Made by a program: the position numbers and the translations under genes | Notes under the pieces: model-generated | What the model saw: only the letters and a program-made list of their open reading frames with translations | Told to the model about the DNA's origin: nothing | The model's database searches: none | NCBI RefSeq assembly: GCF_000820305.1 | Contig: NZ_CDBH01000048.1 | Location: forward strand, 1 to 64,000 | Direction: 5' to 3' | Length of the DNA: 64,000 nt | From: Aeromonas dhakensis | Lineage (GTDB): Bacteria > Pseudomonadota > Gammaproteobacteria > Enterobacterales > Aeromonadaceae | Part shown: one piece after another, positions 20,496 to 29,235 of the stretch | Layout of the letters: each line of letters begins with the position of its first letter | Numbering within the stretch: position 1 is the first letter of the stretch

Positions 20496-20911
20496 ATTAT
20501 TTCCTTTCTTATTTATATTCCTTGTTTGGATTTGAGCACCGACTTCGCATGCTGGGGAGGTCGGCCCTCAATGTTGGTCAGGTTTTTCACCCTTGTAGTT
20601 GTGTCATCCAACGTCCCTAGCAAAGCAGAGTTAACAGGAAAACAACAACTGTTCAGATCGTCGATATCGTAAAAATCGGCGCCATCACGTCAATTTCGTC
20701 AAAATGGCTTTTAACTCGATTTAAATCATGAGGTTATGTTAATTGCTCTGACGTAATAAGTCCCCGTCAATCTGCCTCTCATGACAATTGTGTGAATTGG
20801 ATCGGCTCTCGTTTTGACGTGGTGAGCGAGCTTAATTTTGCACAAAAAAAAACCGTCCCGCCAAGTGTGAGCCAGGGCTCAGATTGGAGATGGGGGCGGG
20901 GAGGGGATGCG
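20496..20911 (-). promoter_or_regulatory. Promoter region of the chitobiose operon
   Basis: A 416-bp non-coding stretch between chiS and the binding-protein gene. On the minus strand TTGACG (complement of 20688-20693) and TACGAT (complement of 20666-20671) with 16-bp spacing form the best sigma-70 candidate, leaving a leader of about 165 nt. ChiS is known to act directly at this promoter in Vibrio, but I cannot identify its binding sites by eye. A T-run just after the chiS stop (complement of 20845-20853) may be part of a chiS terminator with an unclear stem. Confidence 0.4.
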
Positions 20912-23900
20912 CTAGCTCTTGCGGGTGGCGAGCTGGCGCAGGGTCTGGGCGCTGTGGTGCAGCTGCTGGCGCTGGGCCTCGTTGAGCGGGCCGTGGCTGA
21001 GCACGTATTCGGCGGTGGCGACCACCGTCTTCCAGCGCGGCGCCTTGGGCAGGGTGTCCAGGCTCAGGTACTTGTCGAGGGTGCGGGTCTGCGGGCTGGA
21101 GCGGTCCATGTAGACCCGCCACAGCTTGCTCTTCTCGGCCAGCACTATCTTGCCCTTGCCGGTGCTCTGCTGCCAGGCATCCAGGGTGAGCCGCATGGTG
21201 TCCACCAAGGCGCGGCGCAATGGCTCGTCATCCTGCTGGCGGATGAGGTCGTCGGCGAGCGAGCGGAACTCCCCGCCCAGCCGGCTCAGCTCGCCCAGCA
21301 GCTGGCCATCCTCGATGATGGCCTGGCGCGACAGGCTCTTGAGGGCATTCTCCAGCGCCATCACCCGGTTTTCGTCGGGCCGAGACTCGGTACTGAGGGC
21401 CAGCGCATAGGCGGCCTGCCCCCCCAGACTGATGGGCAGGGCGCGGGCGTTGAGCTCGTCCCGCTGGCCCGCCACCAGAAATGCCAGCGACTGCTCCTGG
21501 CCGGCCTGCAGCCCGGGCCACTGGCTGGCCAGCGGACTGGCCAGCCAGTCGTCCAGCGGTTGTCCCTCCATGGCTTCCGGCTCCTGGCCCAGCAGGCGAG
21601 CCAGCACCCGCGAGGCGAACAGTACCGTGCCCTGACCATCGATGAACACCATGGGGTCGGCCCCCTCGCCGAGCAGGGCCAGCAGCCGCTGCTGATCCTG
21701 ATGCAGCTGCTCCTGCAGCACCAGCCGGTGCTCTATCTCCTGCTTGAGCAAGCGGTTCTCCACCAGAGAGGCGCGCCCGGCGCTCGCCTCCAGCAGGGCC
21801 CTGACCCGGGCGAACAGCTCCTCCTTGCAGAAGGGTTTCACCAGATAGTCGTTGGCGCCGGCGTTGAATCCCTCCTCGATATCCTTGGGCTGGTTGAGGG
21901 CGGTGAGCAGCAGCACCGGCAGCTTCTCCTTGGGATGCTGTTCCCGCAGCCGGCGGCAGACGTCGAAGCCGGAGAGGGTGGGCATCATCACGTCCAGCAG
22001 GATGAGGTCGACCGGCTCCTGGGCCAGCTTGGCCAGCGCGTCGTGGCCGTCGCTGCTGGGCAGGATGCGATAACCGCAGGGCTGCAGCAGGTGGCGCAGT
22101 ATGTGCAAATTGATGGGCTCGTCGTCCACCACCAGGATGAGGGGTGCATCCTCGGGCGGTGGGGGGAGGTCATCGCTCTCCCACTCCGGCAGGGCAAGCG
22201 GCTGCTGGCGCACCAGCTGATGCTCTATCTGGCGGCTGTCGAGGGTCAGGCTGCCCGCCTTGCCGCTGGCGAGCGGCAGGGTGAAGGCGAAGGTGGAGCC
22301 GACGCTCGGCTCGCTCTCCACGAACAGCTCGCCCCCCATCAGGTGCACCAGCTGGCGGGTGATGGAGAGGCCGAGGCCGGCCCCCTGCTTGCTCACCTCA
22401 GGGCTCATCTGCACCAGCGGCTCGAAGATGTGCTCCAGGTGATCCCTGGCGATGCCGATGCCGGTGTCGGTCACCCGGATGTGCAGGAAGTTGCCCTCCA
22501 CCAGGGCGCTCAGCACCACCTTGCCCTGTGGCGTGTACTTGATGGCGTTGCCCACCAGGTTGTAGAGCACCTGTTCGAGCCGCTGTTCGTCCGCCAGCAC
22601 AGGCGGCAGCTCGGCCGGGGTTTTGTCCACCAGGGTGAGGGGTTTGGCCTGCACCAGGTGCTGGCAGAGATCCAGCACCAGCCGGATGACACCCTTGGAG
22701 GAGACCGGCTGGGGGTGGATCTCCAGCTGGCCGTAGCGCATCTGGTGGTAGTCGAGCAGATCGTCCACCAGCCGCGCTAGGCCGTCGGCACTCTTGATGA
22801 TGAGCCCCAGCTGTTTCTGCTGCCCTTCGGTCAAGTCCTGCTGGCTGGCGAGCATGGATTCGGCCATCCCCTTGATGCCGTGGATGGGGGTGCGCAGCTC
22901 GTGGGAGGTGTTGGCCAGCAGTTCATCCTTGAGCTTGTCCGCCTGCTGCAGGCTGAGGTTCTGCTTGTGGGTCAGCTTGACCTGCTGCTGCAGCTCCTGG
23001 GTCTGCCGCTCGATGAGCTCGATCTTGTCCTTCACCGAGCGCTGCATGTGGCGAAACGCCTGGGCGAGCCGGTCGATGTCGTCATCGGTGCGGGCGATGG
23101 CGATGGGGTGATCCAGGGCGCCATCGGCCACCTGCTCGGCGGCGGCGGTGAGAGAGCGCAGCGGCGCCGTGATGGAGTGGGAGAGCCAGCGGGAGAAGAG
23201 GATCAGCAGCAGCAATGAGCCGGCCCCCAGCAGGATCACCAGGGTCTCCAGCTGGCGGATGGGGCGATAGGCTTCGCTAGTGGAGATCTCGGCGATGAAG
23301 GCCCACTCGGTGTCGAACACCTTCACCTGGGTGTAGGCGGCCAGCACCTCGTCCTCGTGGTAGGAGCGAAACAGCCCGACCCCCTGCTCGCCGGAGAGCG
23401 CCTTGACCACCAGCGGGGTCTGCAGCGGCCGGAAGTTGGGGCTGAAGCTGTTCTCCACGCTGAACTCGGGGGCCAGCCAGGCGTTGGCGCGCATCCGCTT
23501 GTCCGGGCCGATGAGAATGGTCTCACCGGTTGCACCGAGCCCCTCCCGCTCCGCCATGATCTGGTTGAGCTTGTCCGGCAGCAGCTCGAAGATCACCACG
23601 CCGCGCACATAGTCGTACTGCATCACGGGGGCGGCCATGTAGGCGACCACCTGGCCGGTCAGCTCGTTGCGGCCAAAATCGGTGAACTCGAAGATCTGTT
23701 GCGGCTTCTGGCCTCCGTCGAGGCGCCGCTTGATCTTGGCGAAGGTCTGGCCCAGACCACTCGATTGGTAGGGGCCGGAGAGCAGGTTGGTGGCGAAGTT
23801 GGCGCGCTTGGTGACCGAATAGACCACGTCGCCGTTGAGGTCGATCAGGAAGATGTCGCTGTAGTTGGACTTGCGCACCATGTCGGCGTAGCCGCGGTGA

Positions 23901-24349
23901 AAGCGCTGATGCACCCGGCCATACATCTCGTCCGCCAGGATCAGGGCACTGATGGAGGGTTCGATGTCGGGGGTATTGTCGGGCTTTTGCAACTGATCCC
24001 AAGAGCCCGGCACATAGCGGGCCTGGGCGCGGGCGCGGGCCTCCTGCGGCGTGGTGCCGAGTTTCTCGAAGGCGCCGGTGAAGCCGTAGAAGCGGCCGAT
24101 ACTGTTGCCGGCAAAATCCTGCTGGGAAAAGTTGATGATCTGTTCTTTGAGGTTGCCGAAGTAATCTTCCAGCTGGCTCTTCTTGATGTTGCGAACGGAA
24201 ACCAGATGGTTGGAGGTCTGGGTGGTGAGATCCTTGCCGTGGCTATAGAGGAAAAACAGGGTGACAACCAGGAAGGGCACCATGGCCAGCATAAAAAATG
24301 CCAGCATCAGCTGCGGCCTGAGTCCACGAGGCTTGAAGATCCATTTCAT
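20912..24349 (-). CDS. chiS: ChiS, chitin-responsive hybrid sensor kinase and regulator
   Basis: A 1145-residue membrane hybrid kinase. In order: an N-terminal membrane helix (about 15-37), a large periplasmic dCache-like sensor, a second helix (about 380-400), HAMP, coiled coil, HisKA with the phosphoacceptor His in NTSHELRTP, HATPase_c (NLVGNAIKYTPQG, DTGIGI, GAGLGL), a receiver domain (LILVVDDE, phosphoacceptor Asp in LILLDVMMP), a PAS-like segment, and a C-terminal region with no classical HTH. In Vibrio, ChiS binds DNA through that C-terminal region and activates the chitobiose operon when released by CBP. Its place directly before the operon supports the assignment. The ATG at 24349 was chosen because it starts the membrane segment; its ribosome site is weak and a TTG at 24391 is possible. 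Confidence 0.9.
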   Translation of the reverse strand: MKWIFKPRGLRPQLMLAFFMLAMVPFLVVTLFFLYSHGKDLTTQTSNHLVSVRNIKKSQLEDYFGNLKEQIINFSQQDFAGNSIGRFYGFTGAFEKLGTTPQEARARAQARYVPGSWDQLQKPDNTPDIEPSISALILADEMYGRVHQRFHRGYADMVRKSNYSDIFLIDLNGDVVYSVTKRANFATNLLSGPYQSSGLGQTFAKIKRRLDGGQKPQQIFEFTDFGRNELTGQVVAYMAAPVMQYDYVRGVVIFELLPDKLNQIMAEREGLGATGETILIGPDKRMRANAWLAPEFSVENSFSPNFRPLQTPLVVKALSGEQGVGLFRSYHEDEVLAAYTQVKVFDTEWAFIAEISTSEAYRPIRQLETLVILLGAGSLLLLILFSRWLSHSITAPLRSLTAAAEQVADGALDHPIAIARTDDDIDRLAQAFRHMQRSVKDKIELIERQTQELQQQVKLTHKQNLSLQQADKLKDELLANTSHELRTPIHGIKGMAESMLASQQDLTEGQQKQLGLIIKSADGLARLVDDLLDYHQMRYGQLEIHPQPVSSKGVIRLVLDLCQHLVQAKPLTLVDKTPAELPPVLADEQRLEQVLYNLVGNAIKYTPQGKVVLSALVEGNFLHIRVTDTGIGIARDHLEHIFEPLVQMSPEVSKQGAGLGLSITRQLVHLMGGELFVESEPSVGSTFAFTLPLASGKAGSLTLDSRQIEHQLVRQQPLALPEWESDDLPPPPEDAPLILVVDDEPINLHILRHLLQPCGYRILPSSDGHDALAKLAQEPVDLILLDVMMPTLSGFDVCRRLREQHPKEKLPVLLLTALNQPKDIEEGFNAGANDYLVKPFCKEELFARVRALLEASAGRASLVENRLLKQEIEHRLVLQEQLHQDQQRLLALLGEGADPMVFIDGQGTVLFASRVLARLLGQEPEAMEGQPLDDWLASPLASQWPGLQAGQEQSLAFLVAGQRDELNARALPISLGGQAAYALALSTESRPDENRVMALENALKSLSRQAIIEDGQLLGELSRLGGEFRSLADDLIRQQDDEPLRRALVDTMRLTLDAWQQSTGKGKIVLAEKSKLWRVYMDRSSPQTRTLDKYLSLDTLPKAPRWKTVVATAEYVLSHGPLNEAQRQQLHHSAQTLRQLATRKS

Positions 24350-24532
24350 CGGGAGATTTTCAATTGAGAATCCGGTTACTAACCGCCGCAAGTCTCTGAT
24401 TAAAGGCTAATCATTTCAATGACTTTATCTTGAATTCGCCTGCTGGGTCACAGCCTTGCGCGTTTTTTTTGGGCAAGCCGTCTAAACCCTGAGCAAACAG
24501 CACGAGAAAGGGCTAAAAGTGAGAAAAAAGGG

Positions 24533-24571
24533 TTGTGCCTCTGCTCGGGGTACGTATAATGCGCCTCGTTG
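24533..24571 (+). promoter_or_regulatory. Promoter of the tRNA-Gly/tRNA-Cys operon
   Basis: A perfect TATAAT at 24555-24560 is preceded after 16 bp by TTGTGC (24533-24538) and followed by a GC-rich discriminator (GCGCCTC). That arrangement is typical of growth-rate controlled stable-RNA promoters. Confidence 0.75.
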
Positions 24572-24598
24572 TCAGGCAACTGGCACACAAGCAGTAAT

Positions 24599-24674
<76 letters not shown>

Positions 24675-24729
24675 ATTTTCCATGGCACCAATCATGGATA
24701 TCACTTTCAAGGCAATGCCTTGTCAGCAT

Positions 24730-24803
24730 GGCGCGTTAGCAAAGCGGTTATGCAGCGGATTGCAAATCCGTTTAGTCCGGTTCGACTCCGGAACGTGCCT
24801 CCA
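24730..24803 (+). tRNA. cysT: tRNA-Cys (anticodon GCA)
   Basis: A 74-nt cloverleaf with encoded CCA. The acceptor GGCGCGT pairs with ACGTGCC (one G-U), the anticodon loop is ATTGCAAAT with GCA, the T-loop is GTTCGACTC, and the discriminator is U73 as required for Cys tRNA. No third tRNA (leuZ in E. coli) follows. Confidence 0.97.
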
Positions 24804-24859
24804 TCTTCTCCCTGTCTGAATTTTCCGATATCGACCGTTTCGTGCGGCGTTTTGTCGTA

Positions 24860-25153
24860 TCAGTATCCCTGCTGCAGCAACAGCTGTTCGCAACCCTGCT
24901 GCTGCCACTCCCGCTCCAGATAGCGGTTTACCTGTGTCAGGTCCTGTCCCCGGTACTGAAACTGCACTTCGGCCGAGTGTTCGGTCACATCCATCATCTT
25001 CTGTTTCAACTGACCGCACTGCCACAGGCTGACGGTGGGGGCCCCCTTGTAGGCCAGGGTGATGCTGTCGTCCCGGTTGAGCTGCCAGTCCTGCCATTCC
25101 GACCAGATCAGCAGGCCCAGGATCCCTATGATCGCCATTTCTGCGGGTTTCAT
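24860..25153 (-). CDS. Small membrane-anchored protein of unknown function
   Basis: A 97-residue protein with one N-terminal hydrophobic segment (about residues 5-20) and a polar remainder with two Cys (CGQLKQKM and QQGCEQLL) that could form a disulphide if exported. GGAG lies about 8 nt before the ATG at 25153. It converges with the tRNA operon. I do not recognise the family; weak codon bias and small size leave some doubt. Confidence 0.6.
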   Translation of the reverse strand: MKPAEMAIIGILGLLIWSEWQDWQLNRDDSITLAYKGAPTVSLWQCGQLKQKMMDVTEHSAEVQFQYRGQDLTQVNRYLEREWQQQGCEQLLLQQGY

Positions 25154-25367
25154 CGCCTTGACTCCATGTTGACTACCAACTCATTAAATCTGGTCAAACA
25201 CGGCCGCTTTGCCAGCTTTTGTTGCCTGTAAGTTAATGGATGTAACCCAATTTCACTTTGTGGCTTTTCAGGGCGTTTTTTGCGAAAAAATGGGATTCCT
25301 GGTGTAGTAATCCTACAAATTGTGGAGTAATCTTTGCTCAGTGGTCTTACCAGTGAGGAGTGCTATC

Positions 25368-25568
25368 ATGTTTCATCCCTATTCCCTTACTCAGATAATT
25401 CTTCGTCGCCTCTATGTGCTGCTGGTGGGTATGCTGGCCTTCCCCGTGATGCTGTTTCGCAGCGACCGGGCCCGTTTCTACAGCTATCTGCACCGGATCT
25501 GGAGCAAAACCAGCACCAAACCGGTATGGCTCAAGATGAGCGAGCGCGGCGAGCGGATCTTCTACTGA
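25368..25568 (+). CDS. ybfA: YbfA-like DUF2517 small membrane protein
   Basis: A 66-residue protein with one membrane helix (about residues 12-30) and the conserved segment RARFYSYLHRIWSKTS.KPVW, which I recall from E. coli YbfA (DUF2517). GAGGAG is 7 nt before the ATG at 25368. It is a single-gene unit closed by a strong terminator. The function is unknown. Confidence 0.85.
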   Translation: MFHPYSLTQIILRRLYVLLVGMLAFPVMLFRSDRARFYSYLHRIWSKTSTKPVWLKMSERGERIFY

Positions 25569-25585
25569 GGTCCCGGCTTGATGAC

Positions 25586-25613
25586 AAAAGAGACAGCTTC
25601 GGCTGTCTCTTTT
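25586..25613. terminator. Rho-independent terminator after ybfA
   Basis: A perfect 12-bp stem (AAAAGAGACAGC with its complement) closes a UUCG tetraloop, with A and T flanks that make it usable in both directions. Confidence 0.93.
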
Positions 25614-25787
25614 GCATTTATGGCCCCTGGCCGCACAAATTGCATTCAACAGGGAGAAATGAGGTCTGTATGGCGCCCTTTGCGCCAGGTTTTGTCCTGC
25701 CTGATGAGGGCGGGTGGCGCCGCGGTACAATCCGGCCCGCGGGATCCCGGGTAGAGTGGCGACTCATTGATCCGAGGAGCTTTTTAT

Positions 25788-26120
25788 ATGTCCGATATTT
25801 TCAAGGCCGCCTTCATCTTCGTTGCACCGGGGGCGGATCCCGCCCTCCACGCCAGCTGGGTCAAGACGGAGAACGTCCATGTGAAGACGATCGCCGTGCC
25901 CGACTACCAGGGAGGCCGTGAACTGCTCGACGAGCTATATCGGGAGGGGATCCGGGCGGTGGAGCTGTGTGCCGGGTTCGGTCACCTGGGGGTCGCCGCC
26001 ATGGTGGAGGCGGCCGCAGGACGCATGGAGATAGGCGTGGTGCGCTTCGATCGCCATCCCTGTCTCGACCATGTCAGCGGTGATACCCTCTTCCTGTCCG
26101 CCTCTGAACCGAGCCAGTGA
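25788..26120 (+). CDS. DUF6506-like small protein
   Basis: A 110-residue protein with the pattern KAAFIFVAPGADP..H, ELLDELYREGIRAVELCAGFG and a His/Asp-bearing end (FDRHPCLDHVSGD). I recall this pattern from the DUF6506 family, usually annotated as hypothetical. GAGGAG precedes the ATG at 25788. It lies 18 bp upstream of an AraC-type regulator gene on the same strand and probably shares its transcript. No function can be assigned. Confidence 0.7.
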   Translation: MSDIFKAAFIFVAPGADPALHASWVKTENVHVKTIAVPDYQGGRELLDELYREGIRAVELCAGFGHLGVAAMVEAAAGRMEIGVVRFDRHPCLDHVSGDTLFLSASEPSQ

Positions 26121-26138
26121 GCAACATCGCCTCCCATC

Positions 26139-26954
26139 ATGATGCAGTGCCGTAAATTTCAGCCCGCTCCCGATCTGGCGCCCTGGCTGGCGCAAGGCTG
26201 GGAGTGGCGCCTTGGCCACCCCCAGCCGATGCCTGAGATGTTCCCCGGCACCGGGGCCGAGATCCTGTTCAATCTGGGGGCTCCCCTCACCATCACGATC
26301 CTCTCGTCAGCAGATTTGCACCGCACCGTCACCGTGGCCACGGGGGTTGCCGTGTTGATCTGCCCGCGCCATGCCCGCCTGCGCTTTGCCGCCCATGGCC
26401 AGACTCATCTGCTGGGGCTGCGGCTGCGCTCTTCGGCCTGTTTCGATCTGTTTGGCGTACCGCTCGAGCAGTTGAGCGATCGGGTGCTGTCCCTCGATGA
26501 GCTGGGGATTGTCTGCCCCGACCCGCAGTGGTTGATGCAGGAAGGGGCAGGGACGCTGGGCGCCTGGTTGCGCCGGCAGGTGGCGAGTCGTCCGCCGCGG
26601 GATCTTGCGCTGGTGCGGGCGATAGAGCGGCTCTATTACGGCACGCCGGCGATTGAGTTGCAGCAGCAACTGGGGATGAGCGCACGCACCTTTCAGCGGC
26701 GATTGCGCCGCCATCTCGGGGTGGATGCCCGCTATTTTCTGCGTACCGCCCGCTTTCAAAGGGCGCTGCGCCAGCTGCTGTCGGGCGCCCCGTCGCTCGA
26801 TGCCCTGCTGGAACAGGGCTATTGCGATCAGCCCCATTTCATCAAGAGCTGCCACTTCTTTACCGGGCGCTCGCCCGGGCAACTGCTCACCCCTGAGCAT
26901 CAGCGCCTCAACCACTACAGCCCGCAGATAAACCGGCCGGCCGGATCGCTCTGA
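26139..26954 (+). CDS. AraC-family transcriptional regulator
   Basis: A 271-residue protein with an N-terminal ligand-type domain (FQPAPDLAPWLAQGWEWRL, MFPGTGAEILFNLGAP, of the DUF6597 type) and a C-terminal AraC DNA-binding domain. The second HTH is recognisable in YCDQPHFIKSCHFFTGRSPGQ, and the first in IELQQQLGMSARTFQRRLRRHLG. Two adjacent ATGs (26139, 26142) could start it. It may act on the upstream DUF6506-like gene, its operon partner. There is no evidence that it controls the bufferin operon 350 bp downstream. Confidence 0.87.
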   Translation: MMQCRKFQPAPDLAPWLAQGWEWRLGHPQPMPEMFPGTGAEILFNLGAPLTITILSSADLHRTVTVATGVAVLICPRHARLRFAAHGQTHLLGLRLRSSACFDLFGVPLEQLSDRVLSLDELGIVCPDPQWLMQEGAGTLGAWLRRQVASRPPRDLALVRAIERLYYGTPAIELQQQLGMSARTFQRRLRRHLGVDARYFLRTARFQRALRQLLSGAPSLDALLEQGYCDQPHFIKSCHFFTGRSPGQLLTPEHQRLNHYSPQINRPAGSL

Positions 26955-27306
26955 CGACCCAGCCCGCTCGGCGCTTTCCATTCATATTGCCTTGCGATCA
27001 GCTCGTCTCTCGCCGCCGCGTGCTGGTGAAAATGTGCCGGCAGACCCGCGTCGGGATGGTCGGGGAGGCGAACCGGTTACCCCGTCACCGCCATGCCATC
27101 GTCTCTGTCGCCGACTTGATGTCAATGCCAAGGGGCCGAGAACATCCTGAAAACTCCTTTTAAAACAACATTCTACTAATTGTGTTTTTTATAGATGTGC
27201 CGATTTTGCATTTTTTTTGAAATCATTTCGTCGCAGCGCCGGTTCTATGGAAGGCATCCGGTCGCGAATGATCGGGCACACCACACACAATCAGAAGGAA
27301 CAGAGA
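26955..27306 (+). promoter_or_regulatory. Non-coding region upstream of the bufferin operon
   Basis: This 352-bp gap has no convincing gene. Its last 150 bp turn AT-rich (around 27160-27230), consistent with a promoter for bufA. I could not fix -10/-35 elements or a metal-regulator box, and no ECF sigma factor gene, common beside such operons, is present. Confidence 0.35.
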
Positions 27307-27570
27307 ATGAACGTTAAAAAGAGCACTGCCATCGCCTCCGCCATGACCGGTCTGCTGGCCCTCGGCGCCCAGTTCATTGCCGCCCCGGCCATGGCTGCCG
27401 ACGAGAAGGAGAAGTGCTACGGCGTGGTGAAAGCGAGCAAGAACGACTGTGCGACCAAGACCAACTCCTGCGCCGGCACCGCCAAGATGGATGCCCAGGG
27501 CGACGCCTTCGTGGTGGTGCCCAAGGGGCTGTGCGAGAAGCTGGCCGGCGGTTCGCTGCAACCCAAGTAA
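27307..27570 (+). CDS. bufA: Bufferin-type RiPP precursor (DUF2282)
   Basis: An 87-residue protein with a Sec signal peptide (about residues 1-34, ending AMAAD) and a mature part with exactly four Cys (KCYGVVK, NDCATK, NSCAG, GLCEKL). This is the layout of DUF2282 bufferin precursors. In that system a DUF692 (MNIO) enzyme converts core Cys to modified thio-containing residues before export, and the product binds copper or similar metals in the periplasm. It is followed by the matching DUF692 and DUF2063 genes. AGAAGGAA precedes the ATG at 27307. A hairpin follows the stop and probably lets this short gene be transcribed above the level of the modification genes. Confidence 0.88.
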   Translation: MNVKKSTAIASAMTGLLALGAQFIAAPAMAADEKEKCYGVVKASKNDCATKTNSCAGTAKMDAQGDAFVVVPKGLCEKLAGGSLQPK

Positions 27571-27578
27571 GGCTGGGT

Positions 27579-27608
27579 GCCACGGTGTTGTGCACCGTGG
27601 CTCTCTTT
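27579..27608 (+). terminator. Hairpin between bufA and bufB, likely attenuator
   Basis: A perfect 9-bp stem (GCCACGGTG at 27579-27587 with CACCGTGGC at 27593-27601) and a 5-nt loop are followed by TCTCTTTTG. The imperfect U-tract suggests partial rather than full termination, which would favour the precursor over its enzymes. Confidence 0.6.
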
Positions 27609-27633
27609 TGATGGCCAACCGCGAGTCTTTGCG

Positions 27634-28482
27634 ATGAACCCCTTGATTGGTATTGGATTGCGAACCCCCCATTACGACGAGATGCTGCGTACCCTGCCGG
27701 CCGTCGGCTGGCTGGAGGTGCACAGCGAGAATTACTTCGAACGGCACAGCCGGGGTTTTCAGGTATTGAGCGAGCTGGCCCGGCACTATCCGGTCAGCCT
27801 GCACGGGGTCGGCATGTCCCTGGGGTCGGCCGATGGACTCGACCTTGCTCACCTTGCCAGCCTCTCGGCCCTGGCCGGCGCCATCAAGCCGGTGCGCATC
27901 TCGGAGCACCTCAGCTGGGGCAGCATCGGGGGGCGCCACTTCAACGATCTGCTGCCAGTACCCTATACCCGGGAGGCCCTGCTCACCATGAGCGACAAGA
28001 TCATGCAGGTGCAGGATGCACTCGGCTGCCGGCTGCTGATCGAGAACCCCTCTTCTTACCTGCAACTGGCGGGAGAGATGCCGGAGTGGGAGTTTCTGGC
28101 CGAGCTGCAACGGCGCAGCGAGTGCGGCATCCTGCTCGATCTCAACAACCTCTACGTCAGTGCCTTCAACCACGGCTTTGCGTGCCGTGACTATCTGGCT
28201 GCCATCGACATCGCCACCGTGGGTGAAATCCACCTGGCCGGTTTTACTGACAAGTCACTGCCGCAGGGGCACCTCTATATCGATACCCACAGCGCGCCGG
28301 TGAGCGAGCCGGTCTGGGCCCTCTATGCCGAGATCTGCCGCCAGCGCGCCATCCCCACCCTGATCGAGTGGGATCTCGAGATACCGCCGCTCCCCGTGCT
28401 GTTGGCGGAGGCCGAGCGTGCGAGCACCCTGCTGGATGCCGCCATGGCTGCCCATCCTGAGTCGGAGGCCGCCCATGTCTGA
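27634..28482 (+). CDS. bufB: DUF692 multinuclear iron enzyme (MNIO) for bufferin maturation
   Basis: A 282-residue TIM-barrel protein of the DUF692/MNIO family. Conserved metal-ligand motifs are seen in order: LEVHSENYF, SLHGVGMSLG, RISEHLSW, LIENPSSYL, LLDLNNLYVSAFNHG, EIHLAGF, DTHSAPV and LIEWD. MNIOs hold two or three iron ions and oxidatively modify Cys in RiPP precursors. It follows the DUF2282 precursor and overlaps the DUF2063 gene by 8 nt. The start at 27634 (MNPLIGIGLRTPHY) fits the family although its ribosome site is weak. Confidence 0.92.
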   Translation: MNPLIGIGLRTPHYDEMLRTLPAVGWLEVHSENYFERHSRGFQVLSELARHYPVSLHGVGMSLGSADGLDLAHLASLSALAGAIKPVRISEHLSWGSIGGRHFNDLLPVPYTREALLTMSDKIMQVQDALGCRLLIENPSSYLQLAGEMPEWEFLAELQRRSECGILLDLNNLYVSAFNHGFACRDYLAAIDIATVGEIHLAGFTDKSLPQGHLYIDTHSAPVSEPVWALYAEICRQRAIPTLIEWDLEIPPLPVLLAEAERASTLLDAAMAAHPESEAAHV

Positions 28483-29230
28483 GCTGGCCCACCGGCAGCA
28501 GCAGTTTGCCGAGGGGCTGCTTGGCCAGAGCGAGGCCATTCTGCCCCACGTCCACTCCCGCCTCTTCCCGGCCGATGCCGTGCTGCAGGTCTATCGCAAT
28601 CACTTCATCCTGAGCCTTGGCGAGGTGCTGGCGGGCAGCTACCCGGCGGTCAAGGCCATGGTGGGGGAGGCGTTTTTCGACGCCGCGGCGCGCGGCTTCG
28701 TACTGGCGGAGCCCCTCTGCGAAGGGAGCGTGATGCACTACGGCGCAGGCTTTGGCGACTGGCTCGCCGGGCTGCCCACCACATCCGAACTGCCCTGGCT
28801 GGGGGAGCTTGCCCGTTTCGAGTGGGCACTGGAGCGCACCAGCCTGCTGGCCCCCGAGGTGCGCCACTGGCCGGCCGAGCGGGTGGCGGCCCTGCCGCCA
28901 GCGGCCTGGCAGACGCTGGTGCTGATCCCGGCCTGTGATCTGCTTCTGTTCGACAGCCTTCGCCCGGTGGAGGCCCTCTGGCAGATGGCTCTGCACCAGG
29001 GGGAGGAGGTGCACGATCTGGCGAGCCCCGCCTGGCTTGCCCTCAAGAAGCAGCCCGATTGCCGGGTATTGCCGCTGCGCCTGAGCGAGGGAGAGTGGCG
29101 CCTGCTGGATGGCTGCCGCCAGGGCATCGCCCTGTCGAGCCTGCTGGCGCAAGATCCGCAGGCTGCAGAGTATCTGACCCGCCTCGTCACCCTGGGCCTG
29201 CTGGTCGATGTGACCTCAACGCTGGAGTAA
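28475..29230 (+). CDS. bufC: DUF2063 RiPP recognition partner protein
   Basis: A 251-residue protein with the DUF2063 N-terminus (RQQQFAEGLLG, QVYRNHFILSLGEVLAGSYPAVKAMVGE), a family that accompanies DUF692 enzymes and presents the precursor peptide to them. The C-terminal half is a smaller winged-helix-like region. The ATG at 28475 lies inside the end of bufB, so the two are translationally coupled. Confidence 0.9.
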   Translation: MSELAHRQQQFAEGLLGQSEAILPHVHSRLFPADAVLQVYRNHFILSLGEVLAGSYPAVKAMVGEAFFDAAARGFVLAEPLCEGSVMHYGAGFGDWLAGLPTTSELPWLGELARFEWALERTSLLAPEVRHWPAERVAALPPAAWQTLVLIPACDLLLFDSLRPVEALWQMALHQGEEVHDLASPAWLALKKQPDCRVLPLRLSEGEWRLLDGCRQGIALSSLLAQDPQAAEYLTRLVTLGLLVDVTSTLE

Positions 29231-29235
29231 ATTCG

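Noticed and set aside
24803..24860. A third tRNA (Leu) after tRNA-Cys, as in E. coli
   Set aside because: No cloverleaf or CCA end is found in this stretch.
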